From the NCBI GenBank assembly GCA_900110595.1, contig FOEZ01000001.1:529766-593765 (forward strand): a stretch of DNA of 64,000 nucleotides, given 5' to 3'. This stretch comes from Arthrobacter sp. OV608 (GTDB taxonomy: Bacteria; Actinomycetota; Actinomycetes; Actinomycetales; Micrococcaceae). Positions 8,898 to 17,243 of the stretch are shown in pieces. The notes under the pieces were generated by a model. That model was not told where the DNA came from, ran no database searches, and saw only the letters and a list, made by a program, of their open reading frames with translations. Numbering within the stretch: the first letter of the stretch is position 1; the number at the start of each line of letters is the position of its first letter. A program made the position numbers and the translations under genes.

Positions 8898-8945
8898 TTC
8901 CGGTGGTTGAGCGGACCCTTTCCGGTGGTTGAGCTTGTCGAAACC
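8898..8945. repeat. Partial plus full copy of the GGTTGAG...GTCGAAACC repeat
   Basis: A truncated copy (TTCCGGTGGTTGAGC, 8898-8912) is followed by a full copy (8919-8945) containing GGTTGAGCTTGTCGAAACC. They fill the gap between ddl and the convergent DUF3515 gene, and the last base touches that gene's stop codon. The full copy differs by one base from the one in leuC. Confidence 0.65.
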
Positions 8946-9448
8946 TACTGGCTTTGCGGGAGGTCCTGCAGTTCCTCCTGGCCCACGCAGTTGCGGCTGG
9001 CCGGGACTTCCGCGGCGGCAACCGCCAGGTCTGCAAGCACCGTGGCGGAACTGATCTTGTCGGGGTTCATCAGGATCTCCGTGGCGGGCTCCCGGCCGTA
9101 AGTGGTAAGCGTCCACACCGGGTCGCCTTCCTTGATGACCCAGTCGATCCCGTTGACGGTAACGCACCGGTCGGTGGTGGGCCCCGGCACATTGACGCCG
9201 CAACGCAGGACCACCAGTGAGGGATCGCCCCAGGCGGCAGTTGCCTGGCTGTTTGTCTTACGGAGGGCTGAGTCCCCGATGGCCTCGGGGAGAGCCACCA
9301 TCATGGGGGCGCAGGCCGGGTTCGCCGCATCCTTGGCGGCCGGCACGTCCACCACTGGGGAACACGCAGCCAGCGGAAGGGCGGCTAAAGCCCCGATCAG
9401 CGCCATCCTGGCACGGCGGGCGGTCAGGGAAGCGAGGGGGCGGTGCAT
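8945..9448 (-). CDS. DUF3515 domain-containing lipoprotein
   Basis: A 167-residue exported lipoprotein. The N-terminus has a basic start, a hydrophobic run (MALIGALAALPLAA) and a lipobox LAAC with the lipidated Cys at about residue 29. The mature part has two conserved cysteines (CAPMMVALP and LRCGVNV) and the blocks TDRCVTVNGIDWVI and VWTLTTYGREP typical of DUF3515. The family has no known biochemical role. Its place between ddl and thiL on the opposite strand is the usual actinobacterial context. It is divergent from thiL with about 87 bases between starts. Confidence 0.85.
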   Translation of the reverse strand: MHRPLASLTARRARMALIGALAALPLAACSPVVDVPAAKDAANPACAPMMVALPEAIGDSALRKTNSQATAAWGDPSLVVLRCGVNVPGPTTDRCVTVNGIDWVIKEGDPVWTLTTYGREPATEILMNPDKISSATVLADLAVAAAEVPASRNCVGQEELQDLPQSQ

Positions 9449-9535
9449 GCTCCAAGCCTATCGCCGCAGCCGGGTTGGCCAGGACACCAGGAGGTGCGGC
9501 CAGCCAATGTCCGTGGCCCGCTGTAGCGTAGTGGC

Positions 9536-10582
9536 GTGCCAGAAAACCGTTTGACCGTCCACCCGCAGCCCCCAGCCGTTGCTGCCCTCTCCGAAGCCGA
9601 ATTGCTGGCCCGGATCTTCCCCCGCCTCTCCATGGCCGGGTCCTACTCAGAGGCCACGCTGCTGGGTCCGGGGGATGACGCTGCCGTGGTGGCGGCACCG
9701 GACGGCAGGACGCTCATCAGCATCGACACGCAGGTCCAGGACCAGGATTTCCGCCTGGAATGGCCAAATGGCTACCGGACCACCGGGTTCGACGTCGGCT
9801 GGAAGGCCGCGGCGCAGAACCTCAGCGACATCAATGCCATGGGGGCCACCGCCACGTCACTCGTCGTGAGCCTCACCCTCCCGCCCGAGACGCCGGTGAG
9901 CTGGGTGGAGGACCTTGCGGATGGGCTCACTGCCGGCATCAAGGACCTCGGAGCCACCAGATGCTCGGTGGCGGGCGGCGACCTCGGCCGCGGCCGGGAA
10001 ATTTCGGTCACCGTCGCCGTCCTCGGCACCCTCGACGGCGGTCCTGCAGTGCTCCGGTCCGGGGCACAGCCGGGGGATGTCCTTGCGCTTGCCGGTACGG
10101 CCGGGCATGCTGCTGCGGGCCTGGCCCTCCTGGAGTCGGCCGAGAACGTTGATGCCCTTGGGGAACGTGAGCGTGCGTTCCTCGACCTGCAGTGCAGGCC
10201 GCGGCCGCCGCTGGAAGCAGGCCCTGCAGCGCGGACGGCCGGTGCCACGGCCATGCTGGATGTTTCGGACGGACTGCTGCGGGATGGACTGCGGCTGGCG
10301 ACGGCCAGCAGCGCCGCAATCGACCTGGATCCGGCGCAACTGCACGTGCTGGGGGAGGTGCTGCGGCCTGCCTCGGAGCTGCTGGGCACGGAACCGGCGG
10401 CCTGGGTGCTCAACGGCGGGGAGGACCACGGCCTGCTCGCCACATTCCCTGCTGATGTTCAGCTGCCACCCGGATTCACTGCGATAGGCTCAGTACAAGC
10501 ATTGGGAAGCAATGAAAGCCCGAGCGTCAAAATTGCGGGCCGGCCCGCGGACGCCGGGGGATGGGATCACTTTGCACACTAA
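9536..10582 (+). CDS. thiL: Thiamine-monophosphate kinase
   Basis: Phosphorylates thiamine monophosphate to the active pyrophosphate using ATP. A member of the PurM/ThiL superfamily of 348 residues. Visible motifs are LLGPGDDAAVV (~42-52), the substrate aspartates in ISIDTQVQDQDF, WKAAAQNLSDINAMGA (~85-100), and the C-terminal LDVSDGLLRDGLRLA. The GTG start gives MPENRLTVHP; the -10-like TAGCGT about eight bases upstream suggests a nearly leaderless message. It is unlinked to thiC, which is 31 kb away behind a riboswitch. The following kinase gene starts inside its 3' end. Confidence 0.92.
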   Translation: MPENRLTVHPQPPAVAALSEAELLARIFPRLSMAGSYSEATLLGPGDDAAVVAAPDGRTLISIDTQVQDQDFRLEWPNGYRTTGFDVGWKAAAQNLSDINAMGATATSLVVSLTLPPETPVSWVEDLADGLTAGIKDLGATRCSVAGGDLGRGREISVTVAVLGTLDGGPAVLRSGAQPGDVLALAGTAGHAAAGLALLESAENVDALGERERAFLDLQCRPRPPLEAGPAARTAGATAMLDVSDGLLRDGLRLATASSAAIDLDPAQLHVLGEVLRPASELLGTEPAAWVLNGGEDHGLLATFPADVQLPPGFTAIGSVQALGSNESPSVKIAGRPADAGGWDHFAH

Positions 10583-11591
10583 GGTTGCCGCCAACGCGCA
10601 AGCGATGAAGAGGTGGTTGGGCAAGGCTGAGACCGTCATTGGAAACCATAGCGACCGCCTCAACGCCATCAATATCTTCCCGGTAGCGGACGGCGACACG
10701 GGCACCAACCTGTACTTGACCGTGCGCGCGGCTGCCCGGTCCGCGGCCGCCGCGGATGACCAGCCTGCGCAGCTGGACGTCGGCGTCGTACTGGCTGCTG
10801 CCGGCCAGGCTGCGATGGAGGAAGCCCGCGGAAACTCAGGGACCCTTTTGTCGGTGTTCCTGTGCGCCGCAGCGGAACCGCTCGCGGGCCACACCCGGCT
10901 GACGTCCACCCTGTTGGCCGCCGCACTGAACCGGGCCCAGATCAGGGCATGGTCCGCCCTCAGCGACCCGGTTCCCGGAACCATGCTTTCCGTGATGGAG
11001 GCTGCCGCACGGGCAGCGGCCGCGGTGGACGCCGGGCAGAACGGGGACGACAGCAACCACGCCCTGGGCCTGGCACTGGACGCCGCCGTTGAAGGTGCCT
11101 TGGCCGCGGTGATCCGCACGGAGGACCAGCTGGACGCGCTGACCTCGGCCCGGGTGGTGGACGCGGGTGGAGTGGGCATGCTCCTGATCCTGGACTGCCT
11201 CCGTTCCGCCGTCCTGGGTGAGGAGCTCCAGAGCGAACTGCTGGACGGACTCCACGGCTATGACGTCTCCGATCCCCACATCCATGCGGCCCTGCCGGAC
11301 GATGACGGCGTCGAAGTCATGTGCACCATCAATCTTTCACCGCTTCATGCGGCCACGCTGCGCCAGCAGCTCGACGAAATCGGTGAATCCGTGATCATGA
11401 GCCAGGTGGGGGGCAACGAAGACGCCGATGGGAACTACCGCTGGCGGGTCCATGTGCACGTTCCGGATCCCGAGCCTGCTGTCAGTATCATCCGTGCCCT
11501 GGGAGAACCGTCCCACATCAGCATCAGCGAACTCGCCCTGCCGCGGGAACCCCACACAGACGCAGTGAACTCCAGTGGGCATGACCGCTGA
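10512..11591 (+). CDS. DAK2-domain protein, FakA/YloV-like (short form)
   Basis: Shows the dihydroxyacetone-kinase L-type nucleotide-binding fold. NIFPVADGDTGTNLYLTV (~54-71) supplies the Asp residues that bind ATP-Mg, and EARGNSGTLLSVF (~106-118) is the conserved second loop. FakA of Gram-positives phosphorylates fatty acids bound to FakB. At 359 residues this protein lacks most of the C-terminal region present in ~550-residue FakA, so the substrate is uncertain. The ATG is used, overlapping thiL by 71 bases; a TTG at 10572 is an alternative that nearly removes the overlap. recG overlaps its 3' end, as in other actinobacteria. Confidence 0.75.
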   Translation: MKARASKLRAGPRTPGDGITLHTKVAANAQAMKRWLGKAETVIGNHSDRLNAINIFPVADGDTGTNLYLTVRAAARSAAAADDQPAQLDVGVVLAAAGQAAMEEARGNSGTLLSVFLCAAAEPLAGHTRLTSTLLAAALNRAQIRAWSALSDPVPGTMLSVMEAAARAAAAVDAGQNGDDSNHALGLALDAAVEGALAAVIRTEDQLDALTSARVVDAGGVGMLLILDCLRSAVLGEELQSELLDGLHGYDVSDPHIHAALPDDDGVEVMCTINLSPLHAATLRQQLDEIGESVIMSQVGGNEDADGNYRWRVHVHVPDPEPAVSIIRALGEPSHISISELALPREPHTDAVNSSGHDR

Positions 11592-13845
11592 ACTCGACCT
11601 TGTGCTGGAATGGCGGATCGGCAAGCGGTCCGCATCGGTCATCGAAAAGCACCTGGGCATCACCACGGTTGACGGGCTGCTGAACTACTTCCCGCGCCGC
11701 TACATGAACCGCGGTGAGCTCACGCCCATCAGCGAACTCCCCCTCGACGAGGAGGTCACCCTCATCGCCCGGGTGCTCTCCAGCAGCACCCGGAACATGC
11801 AGGTCCGCCGCGGGACCATCACCGACGTCATAGTGTCCGATGACGACGGGCGGCAAGGGCTGCGGCTGGTCGGCGGAACGGACTACCGGGGGAAAGTCCC
11901 CGGCACCCTCAAAATCACCTTCTTCAACGGTTTCAAAGCAAAAACAGATCTACTGCAGGGGCGCCGGGCCCTGTTCTCCGGAAAGGTCACCAAATTCAAG
12001 GGACAACTGGGCCTGACCAACCCGGACTTCCAGCTGCTGGATGACGATCCCTTCAGCGAGGGCAGCCAGGACCCGGAAAAACTCGCCGCCATGCCCATCC
12101 CGGTCTACCCGGCCACTGCCAAACTGCCCAGCTGGAAGATCCAGAAGGCCATCCACACCCTGCTGGAAACGCTGGAACTGGACGCGTTGCCCGATCCCGT
12201 TCCGCCCGCCGTCGCCCGGCGTGAAAAATTCCTGCCGGTGGCCGAGGCATACCGCCTCATCCACGCGCCCGAAACCGCTGAGGACTGGCGCCGGGCGCGG
12301 GACAGGCTCCGCTACCACGAAGCACTGGTGCTGCAGTCCGCCCTGGCCCGCCGCCGGGCGCAGCTGGCCGCGGAGGAAGCCACAGCACGGCGCCAGGTTC
12401 CCGGCGGGCTGCTGGCAGCCTTCGATGCTGACCTGCCGTTCACCCTCACCGCGGGGCAGGCCGCCGTCGGTGAAACCTTGGCCTCGGAACTTGCCCGCGA
12501 CTCACCGATGAACCGGCTGCTGCAGGGTGAAGTGGGCTCGGGCAAAACCATCGTGGCGCTGCGGGCCATGCTGCAGGTGGTGGACGCCGGGGGACAGGCC
12601 GCGCTGCTGGCACCCACCGAAGTACTCGCCGCCCAGCACTATGATTCGATCCGCCGCTCCCTGGGGCCGCTGTCCAGGGACGGCCTGCTGGGGGGTCTCG
12701 GCGATACCTCGGTCCAGGTCACGCTGCTCACGGGTTCCATGCCCACGGCAGCCCGCAAGCAGGCCCTGCTTGATGCCGCCTCCGGGACAGCGGGAATCAT
12801 CATCGGCACCCACGCCCTGCTCAGCGGCAACGTGACGTTCTTCGATCTTGGCCTGATCGTGGTGGATGAGCAGCACCGCTTTGGCGTGGAGCAACGGGAT
12901 GCCCTCCGGGCCAAGGCACGGAAGCCGCCCCACCTGCTGGTCATGACCGCCACGCCCATCCCGCGAACCGTTGCCATGACCGTGTTTGGTGACCTTGAAA
13001 CGTCGGTGCTGGACGAACTGCCCGCAGGCCGGGCCCCGATCAGCACCCATCTGGTGGGCCTGGCAGAAAACCGTGCGTGGGCCGGCCGCATTTGGGCCCG
13101 TTCCCGGGAGGAAATTGACAACGGGCACCAGGTGTATGTGGTCTGTCCCAAGATCGGCGCGGACGACGATGGCGACTTCAGTCCGGAGGAAGCGGACCTG
13201 GCTGATGGCCTCGAGGGGGAAAACGGGCGGGAACTCGCATCGGTGACTGCCGTCGTCGAACATCTCCAGGCCGAGCCGGCACTCACCGGTGTTCCCCTTG
13301 CTCCACTGCACGGGCGCCAGCTGCCCGACGTGAAAGCCGCCGCCATGGCCGGCTTCGTGGACAACCAGGTCAAACTGCTTGTCTCCACTACCGTCATTGA
13401 GGTGGGCGTTGACGTTCCCAACGCCACCCTGATGGTCATCCTCGACGCCGACCGGTTCGGCATCTCCCAGCTGCACCAGCTGCGTGGCCGGGTGGGCAGG
13501 GGCGGGCTGCCCGGAACGTGCCTGCTGGTCACGGCGCTGGAGCCCGGCCACCCCAGCCGGAAGAGGCTGGAGGCGGTGGCCGCCACCACGGACGGGTTCG
13601 CCCTTTCCCAGGAGGACCTCAAGCTGCGCCGCGAGGGCGACATCCTCGGTGCCTCCCAGTCCGGCGGCCGCTCCACGCTTAGGCTTCTGCGTGTCCTTGA
13701 GCATGAAGCTGTCATCAGCCGGGCGAGGGACGATGCCCAGCAGATCGTGTCACAGGACCCGATGCTGGCTGCGCACCACGAACTGGCTGAAGCAATCGAC
13801 AAGTACCTCAACCCCGAAAAGGAGGCGTTCCTTGAACGCGGTTAG
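11581..13845 (+). CDS. recG: ATP-dependent DNA helicase RecG
   Basis: A branched-DNA translocase that remodels stalled forks and Holliday junctions. The N-terminal wedge/OB domain covers ~1-180; superfamily-2 helicase motifs follow: motif I LLQGEVGSGKTIVAL (~315-329), motif II VVDEQHRFG, motif III VMTATPIPRT, and the C-terminal QLHQLRGRVGRGG (motif VI). The TRG-type block follows motif VI. The ATG giving MTAELDLVLEW is chosen over a GTG two codons upstream. Length is 754 residues, within the family range. It overlaps the kinase gene by 11 bases, so the two are probably coupled. Confidence 0.95.
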   Translation: MTAELDLVLEWRIGKRSASVIEKHLGITTVDGLLNYFPRRYMNRGELTPISELPLDEEVTLIARVLSSSTRNMQVRRGTITDVIVSDDDGRQGLRLVGGTDYRGKVPGTLKITFFNGFKAKTDLLQGRRALFSGKVTKFKGQLGLTNPDFQLLDDDPFSEGSQDPEKLAAMPIPVYPATAKLPSWKIQKAIHTLLETLELDALPDPVPPAVARREKFLPVAEAYRLIHAPETAEDWRRARDRLRYHEALVLQSALARRRAQLAAEEATARRQVPGGLLAAFDADLPFTLTAGQAAVGETLASELARDSPMNRLLQGEVGSGKTIVALRAMLQVVDAGGQAALLAPTEVLAAQHYDSIRRSLGPLSRDGLLGGLGDTSVQVTLLTGSMPTAARKQALLDAASGTAGIIIGTHALLSGNVTFFDLGLIVVDEQHRFGVEQRDALRAKARKPPHLLVMTATPIPRTVAMTVFGDLETSVLDELPAGRAPISTHLVGLAENRAWAGRIWARSREEIDNGHQVYVVCPKIGADDDGDFSPEEADLADGLEGENGRELASVTAVVEHLQAEPALTGVPLAPLHGRQLPDVKAAAMAGFVDNQVKLLVSTTVIEVGVDVPNATLMVILDADRFGISQLHQLRGRVGRGGLPGTCLLVTALEPGHPSRKRLEAVAATTDGFALSQEDLKLRREGDILGASQSGGRSTLRLLRVLEHEAVISRARDDAQQIVSQDPMLAAHHELAEAIDKYLNPEKEAFLERG

Positions 13846-13890
13846 CACGGTGGGATCCGAAATGCGCGCCGGCGGAAGCCGAGGCCGCCA

Positions 13891-14553
13891 GTGAGCCGGA
13901 TCATTTCCGGGGCAGCCGGCGGCACCCCGCTGCAGGCTGTCCCTGGCTCCCTGACCAGGCCCACCACGGACCGGGTCAAAGAAGCGCTCTTCTCGCGGCT
14001 CGAGGCCTTTGACGTCATCAGCGGCGCCAGGGTGCTGGACCTCTACGCCGGCTCGGGATCCCTGGGCGTGGAGAGCGGCAGCAGGGGAGCCCAAACCGTG
14101 GACCTGGTGGAGTCCGACGCGAAGGCCAGTGCTGTATGCCAGCGCAACGCCGATCTCATTAACGGGGTTCTGGGCCGAAAAGCCGTGACGGTCCACCGGT
14201 CAAAGGTAGAGCCTTTCCTGGAGCGTGCCGCGGCATCGGCGGCCTGGGACCTGGTGTTCCTGGACCCGCCCTATCCGCTGGAGGAGGTGGCTTTGGCCGC
14301 AGTCCTCGAAAAACTGGCCGGCCACCTGGCGCCGGCGGCCGTGGTGGTGGTGGAGAGGTCATCCCGCTCGCCCGAGCCGGGGTGGCCCGGCGGGCTGGCG
14401 CGGTTCGCGGAGAAGAAGTACGGCGAAACCAAGCTGTGGTTCGCTGAGCCCTTTGTCCCTGACGCCGTCGATGCCGAGGTGCTCGACGACGAAGGCGTGG
14501 ATGCGGACGGGAGTGGCTCCGGTTCCGTCGAGGCGGACGGGAACGGCCGGTAG
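13891..14553 (+). CDS. rsmD: 16S rRNA (guanine(966)-N(2))-methyltransferase
   Basis: Methylates G966 of 16S rRNA during small-subunit assembly. The class I methyltransferase fold is shown by VLDLYAGSGSLGVES (SAM-binding, ~49-63), LVESDAKA, and the catalytic LVFLDPPYP motif (~123-131), the N6/N2-adenine/guanine-type DPPY box. The GTG start follows a 45-base gap after recG. The last ~30 residues are an Asp/Gly/Ser-rich low-complexity tail absent from most homologues. It belongs to the recG transcript and converges on a minus-strand unit with only 24 bases between. Confidence 0.93.
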   Translation: MSRIISGAAGGTPLQAVPGSLTRPTTDRVKEALFSRLEAFDVISGARVLDLYAGSGSLGVESGSRGAQTVDLVESDAKASAVCQRNADLINGVLGRKAVTVHRSKVEPFLERAAASAAWDLVFLDPPYPLEEVALAAVLEKLAGHLAPAAVVVVERSSRSPEPGWPGGLARFAEKKYGETKLWFAEPFVPDAVDAEVLDDEGVDADGSGSGSVEADGNGR

Positions 14554-14577
14554 GAAAGTGTTCCGGCGAAGGCCTGA

Positions 14578-15366
14578 TCAGACCGCGAGGGCGTCCAGGT
14601 CCACACCGGCCAGGACCCTGGCCGGATGCGGCCCCCGGGCGGTCAGTTCCTCGGACCAGCCCGATGGCCAGGATGTTTGGGTGCCGGCCAGGATGATGTT
14701 CCCCGGGTAGCGGCCATCGAACATGCCTGCTTCAGCAACAGCGGCGACGTCACCCATTGCACGCCGCATCGCCGCCGCCTGGCTGCGGACCAGAGTAAGG
14801 CCGGGTTCGTCCCCCACGTTAACGATCAGGAGGCCCTTAGGGGCCAGCCGCTCCCTCAGCTCGCTGTAAAACTCTGTGGAGGCAAGGTGCGCGGGGGCCT
14901 CCGGGCCGGAAAAGATGTCAAGGATAACGACGTCGAAGCGGAGTCCGGGATCAAGCTCCGTGAGTGCGTCCCGGGCGTCTCCGATGATGGCGTGCAGGTC
15001 TGTCCCTTCAGGGAGTGGCAGCTGCCGGAGGACGAAATCGAGAAGTTCCCGTTCCAGCTCCACCGTGTACTGAATGGATCCTGGCCTGGTCGCCTGGATG
15101 TAGCGGGCCAGTGTCAGGGCGCCTGCCCCCAGGTGCAGCGCCGTGACCGGCGTTCCTGCGGGGGCCGCGAGGTCCACCAGATGCCCGATCCGCCTCAGGT
15201 ACTCGTAAAAGATATGGTCGGGCCGTGCCAGGTCCACGTGGGACTGTTCTGCCCCGCCGATACTGAGCACGTAGCCGCCCCCGGTGAAAGCATCCGGCTC
15301 GATGGATGCGTGCTGTCCGCTGGTGCGAAGGAACCGGGCCGCACTCCGCCCGCTGCCCGCCTGCAT
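14578..15366 (-). CDS. Spermidine-synthase-like methyltransferase-fold protein
   Basis: A 262-residue Rossmann-fold protein of the polyamine aminopropyltransferase superfamily. The nucleotide loop is ALHLGAGALTLARYI (~75-89), followed by YTVELERELLDFV, IIGDARDALTEL (~118-129) and VVILDIFSGPEAP, where the Asp matches the catalytic strand of the family. It lacks membrane segments. In actinobacteria such single-domain proteins are often annotated as spermidine synthases, but I see no polyamine context, so the substrate is uncertain. Its start overlaps the stop of the upstream aminotransferase by one base, a coupled two-gene unit. Confidence 0.7.
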   Translation of the reverse strand: MQAGSGRSAARFLRTSGQHASIEPDAFTGGGYVLSIGGAEQSHVDLARPDHIFYEYLRRIGHLVDLAAPAGTPVTALHLGAGALTLARYIQATRPGSIQYTVELERELLDFVLRQLPLPEGTDLHAIIGDARDALTELDPGLRFDVVILDIFSGPEAPAHLASTEFYSELRERLAPKGLLIVNVGDEPGLTLVRSQAAAMRRAMGDVAAVAEAGMFDGRYPGNIILAGTQTSWPSGWSEELTARGPHPARVLAGVDLDALAV

Positions 15367-16595
15367 CAGACCAGCCCGCCAAGGGTTGCCAGCCTGGCTG
15401 CGGCCTCCTCAAGGACCTCCGTCTTTTTGCAGAACGCAAAGCGAAGCAGGCTGCGTGTCCTCTCTGCCCCTTCCGGGTGGCAGAAAACGGGGACCGGGAT
15501 TGCTGCAACGCCCACCAGTCCGGGCAGCCTTCGGGCCAGGTCCACGGAGTCGTGGATTCCCAGCGGCGCCGTGTCGACGTTGACGAAGTACGTACCCTGC
15601 GGGGAGTAGACATCGAAGCCTGCTGCCCTCAGCCCTTCGCTCAGGATGTCCCGCTTGCGCTGCAGCGTGGCGGCAACGTCATCGTAGAAGGCGTCCGGCA
15701 GGCCCAGCCCGGTGGCAATGGCCGCCTGGAACGGGGTGCCGGAACTGTAGGTGAGGAACTGCTTGACCGTCCGGACAGCGGAGACAAGGTCCTCGGGGCC
15801 TGTTACCCAGCCGATCTTCCAGCCCGTGAGCGAAAATGTCTTGCCGGCCGAGGAGATGGTGATGGTACGGTCGCCCGCTCCGGGCAGGGAAGCCACCGGC
15901 ACGTGGCGGGCGCCAAACGTGAGGTGTTCGTACACTTCGTCGGTGATGATCAGGCAGTCATGCTTCCGGGCCAGGTCAACGACGCGCTGCAGGATGCTCC
16001 GGGGAAATACCGCACCCGTGGGGTTGTGCGGGTTGTTCAGCAGCACCGCCCTGGTCCGCCCGCTGAAGGCCGCTTCCAGGGCGGCCAGGTCCGGCATGAA
16101 GTCCGGGGCCAGCAGCGGTGCCGTGACGTGGGTGGCGCCGGAGAGCCCGATCACCGCTCCGTAGGAATCGTAGAACGGCTCGAAGGTCAGGACCTCGTCC
16201 CCGGGGCCGGTAAAGGCCAGCAGGGCGGCAGCGATGCCTTCGGTGGCGCCGGTGGTGATGATCACTTCGGTCTGCGGGTCAGGGGTGAGGCCATAGAACC
16301 TTTCCTGGTGCACAGCCACCGCTTCGCGCAGTTCCAGGATGCCCTTGCCGGGCGCGTACTGGTTCACCCCGGCGGCGATGGCGGCGCGGGCAGCTTCCCT
16401 GATCTCCAGCGGCCCGTCCTCATCCGGGAAGCCCTGGCCCAGGTTGATCGCACCGGTCTGCGCCGCGAGGGTGGTCATCTCTTCGAAGATGGTCACGCCC
16501 AGCCCGCCATCGGCTCCGAGGAGGTTGGCTCCGAGCGCGGTCCGCTGCCAGGGGGCAGGGGGCATGGGGGTGGAAACTTCCCGTGGTGGATGCAT
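15366..16595 (-). CDS. Class I/II pyridoxal-phosphate aminotransferase
   Basis: A fold-type I aminotransferase of 409 residues. Typical marks are INLGQGFPDEDGP near the N-terminus, TTGATEGIAAALLAF (cofactor-binding), LLNNPHNPTGAVF (~186-198), the strand IITDEVYEHLTF, and the PLP lysine in SSAGKTFSLTGWKIGW (~250-265). The closest family by eye is the kynurenine/methionine (YbdL/DapC-like) group; DapC (N-succinyldiaminopimelate aminotransferase) is possible in actinobacteria. The ATG giving MHPPREV is used; MPPAPWQ ten codons later is an alternative. It is divergent from coaD with 43 bases between, and coupled to the spermidine-synthase-like gene. Confidence 0.85.
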   Translation of the reverse strand: MHPPREVSTPMPPAPWQRTALGANLLGADGGLGVTIFEEMTTLAAQTGAINLGQGFPDEDGPLEIREAARAAIAAGVNQYAPGKGILELREAVAVHQERFYGLTPDPQTEVIITTGATEGIAAALLAFTGPGDEVLTFEPFYDSYGAVIGLSGATHVTAPLLAPDFMPDLAALEAAFSGRTRAVLLNNPHNPTGAVFPRSILQRVVDLARKHDCLIITDEVYEHLTFGARHVPVASLPGAGDRTITISSAGKTFSLTGWKIGWVTGPEDLVSAVRTVKQFLTYSSGTPFQAAIATGLGLPDAFYDDVAATLQRKRDILSEGLRAAGFDVYSPQGTYFVNVDTAPLGIHDSVDLARRLPGLVGVAAIPVPVFCHPEGAERTRSLLRFAFCKKTEVLEEAAARLATLGGLV

Positions 16596-16638
16596 CCAGT
16601 CATGGTATCCCGGCCTTTCCATGGGGTAGGTTCGGAGC

Positions 16639-17139
16639 ATGAGACGCGCTGTCTGCCCCGGATCCTTCGACCCCATCCACAACGGCCATCTCGAGGTTAT
16701 TGCCCGGGCGGCCAGCCTGTTTGATGAAGTCATCGTGGCGGTCTCCACCAACCCGGCCAAGAAGTACAGGTTCACGCTGGCGGAGCGGCTGGAGATGGCC
16801 CGCGAAACCCTGGCGTCGCTCAAGGGCATCGTGGTGGAACCCGTAGGCGAAGGGCTGCTCGCAGAATATTGCCGGCAGCGGGGTGTGTCAGCCATCGTCA
16901 AGGGCCTGAGATCGTCCTCCGACTTCGACTACGAGCTGCCCATGGCCACAATGAACCGGCAGCTGAGCGGGGTGGAAACGGTCTTCCTGCCCGCCGAGGC
17001 GCACTACATCCACCTGTCCTCCACCTTGATCAAGGAAGTCGCGGGCCTGGGCGGAAGCGTCTCCGATTACGTTCCCAGATCAGTGCACCGGAGGATGCTT
17101 GCGGGCGGGTCGGCGGACGATCAGCAGCCAAGAGGGTAG
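16639..17139 (+). CDS. coaD: Pantetheine-phosphate adenylyltransferase
   Basis: Transfers AMP from ATP to 4'-phosphopantetheine, the penultimate step of coenzyme A synthesis. The 166-residue protein has the nucleotidyltransferase HxGH motif in CPGSFDPIHNGHLEVI (~6-21), the pantetheine-binding YELPMATMNRQL, and HLSSTLIKEVAGLGG with the S-S-T nucleotide loop (~127-141). The family usually has about 160 residues; the extra end is a short hydrophilic tail. The ATG follows CGGAG. It is monocistronic in appearance: a promoter for the next operon lies 37 bases after its stop. Confidence 0.96.
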   Translation: MRRAVCPGSFDPIHNGHLEVIARAASLFDEVIVAVSTNPAKKYRFTLAERLEMARETLASLKGIVVEPVGEGLLAEYCRQRGVSAIVKGLRSSSDFDYELPMATMNRQLSGVETVFLPAEAHYIHLSSTLIKEVAGLGGSVSDYVPRSVHRRMLAGGSADDQQPRG

Positions 17140-17175
17140 GCTTGTCAGGTACTTCGGCGGTCCCCGCTGGCTGGT

Positions 17176-17205
17176 TTGAGTCCCCGCGGCTCTTCAGGCT
17201 AAGAT
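17176..17205 (+). promoter_or_regulatory. Promoter of the yceD-rpmF-rnc-mutM operon
   Basis: TTGAGT-N18-TAAGAT is a good housekeeping-sigma match. The expected start point near 17212 would place a mini-ORF ATG (17220) about eight bases into the message and the yceD start about 27 bases in. Confidence 0.55.
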
Positions 17206-17219
17206 GGTACGTCGGTCAT

Positions 17220-17243
17220 ATGTTCAACAGGAGTTCTCATTAA
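17220..17243 (+). other. Seven-codon mini-ORF overlapping the yceD start
   Basis: ATG followed by six codons and TAA, encoding MFNRSSH. Its TAA (17241-17243) overlaps the proposed ATT start of yceD (17239-17241), and the AGGAG ribosome binding site of yceD lies inside it. It may be chance, or a leader that couples translation into yceD by termination and reinitiation. Confidence 0.3.
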
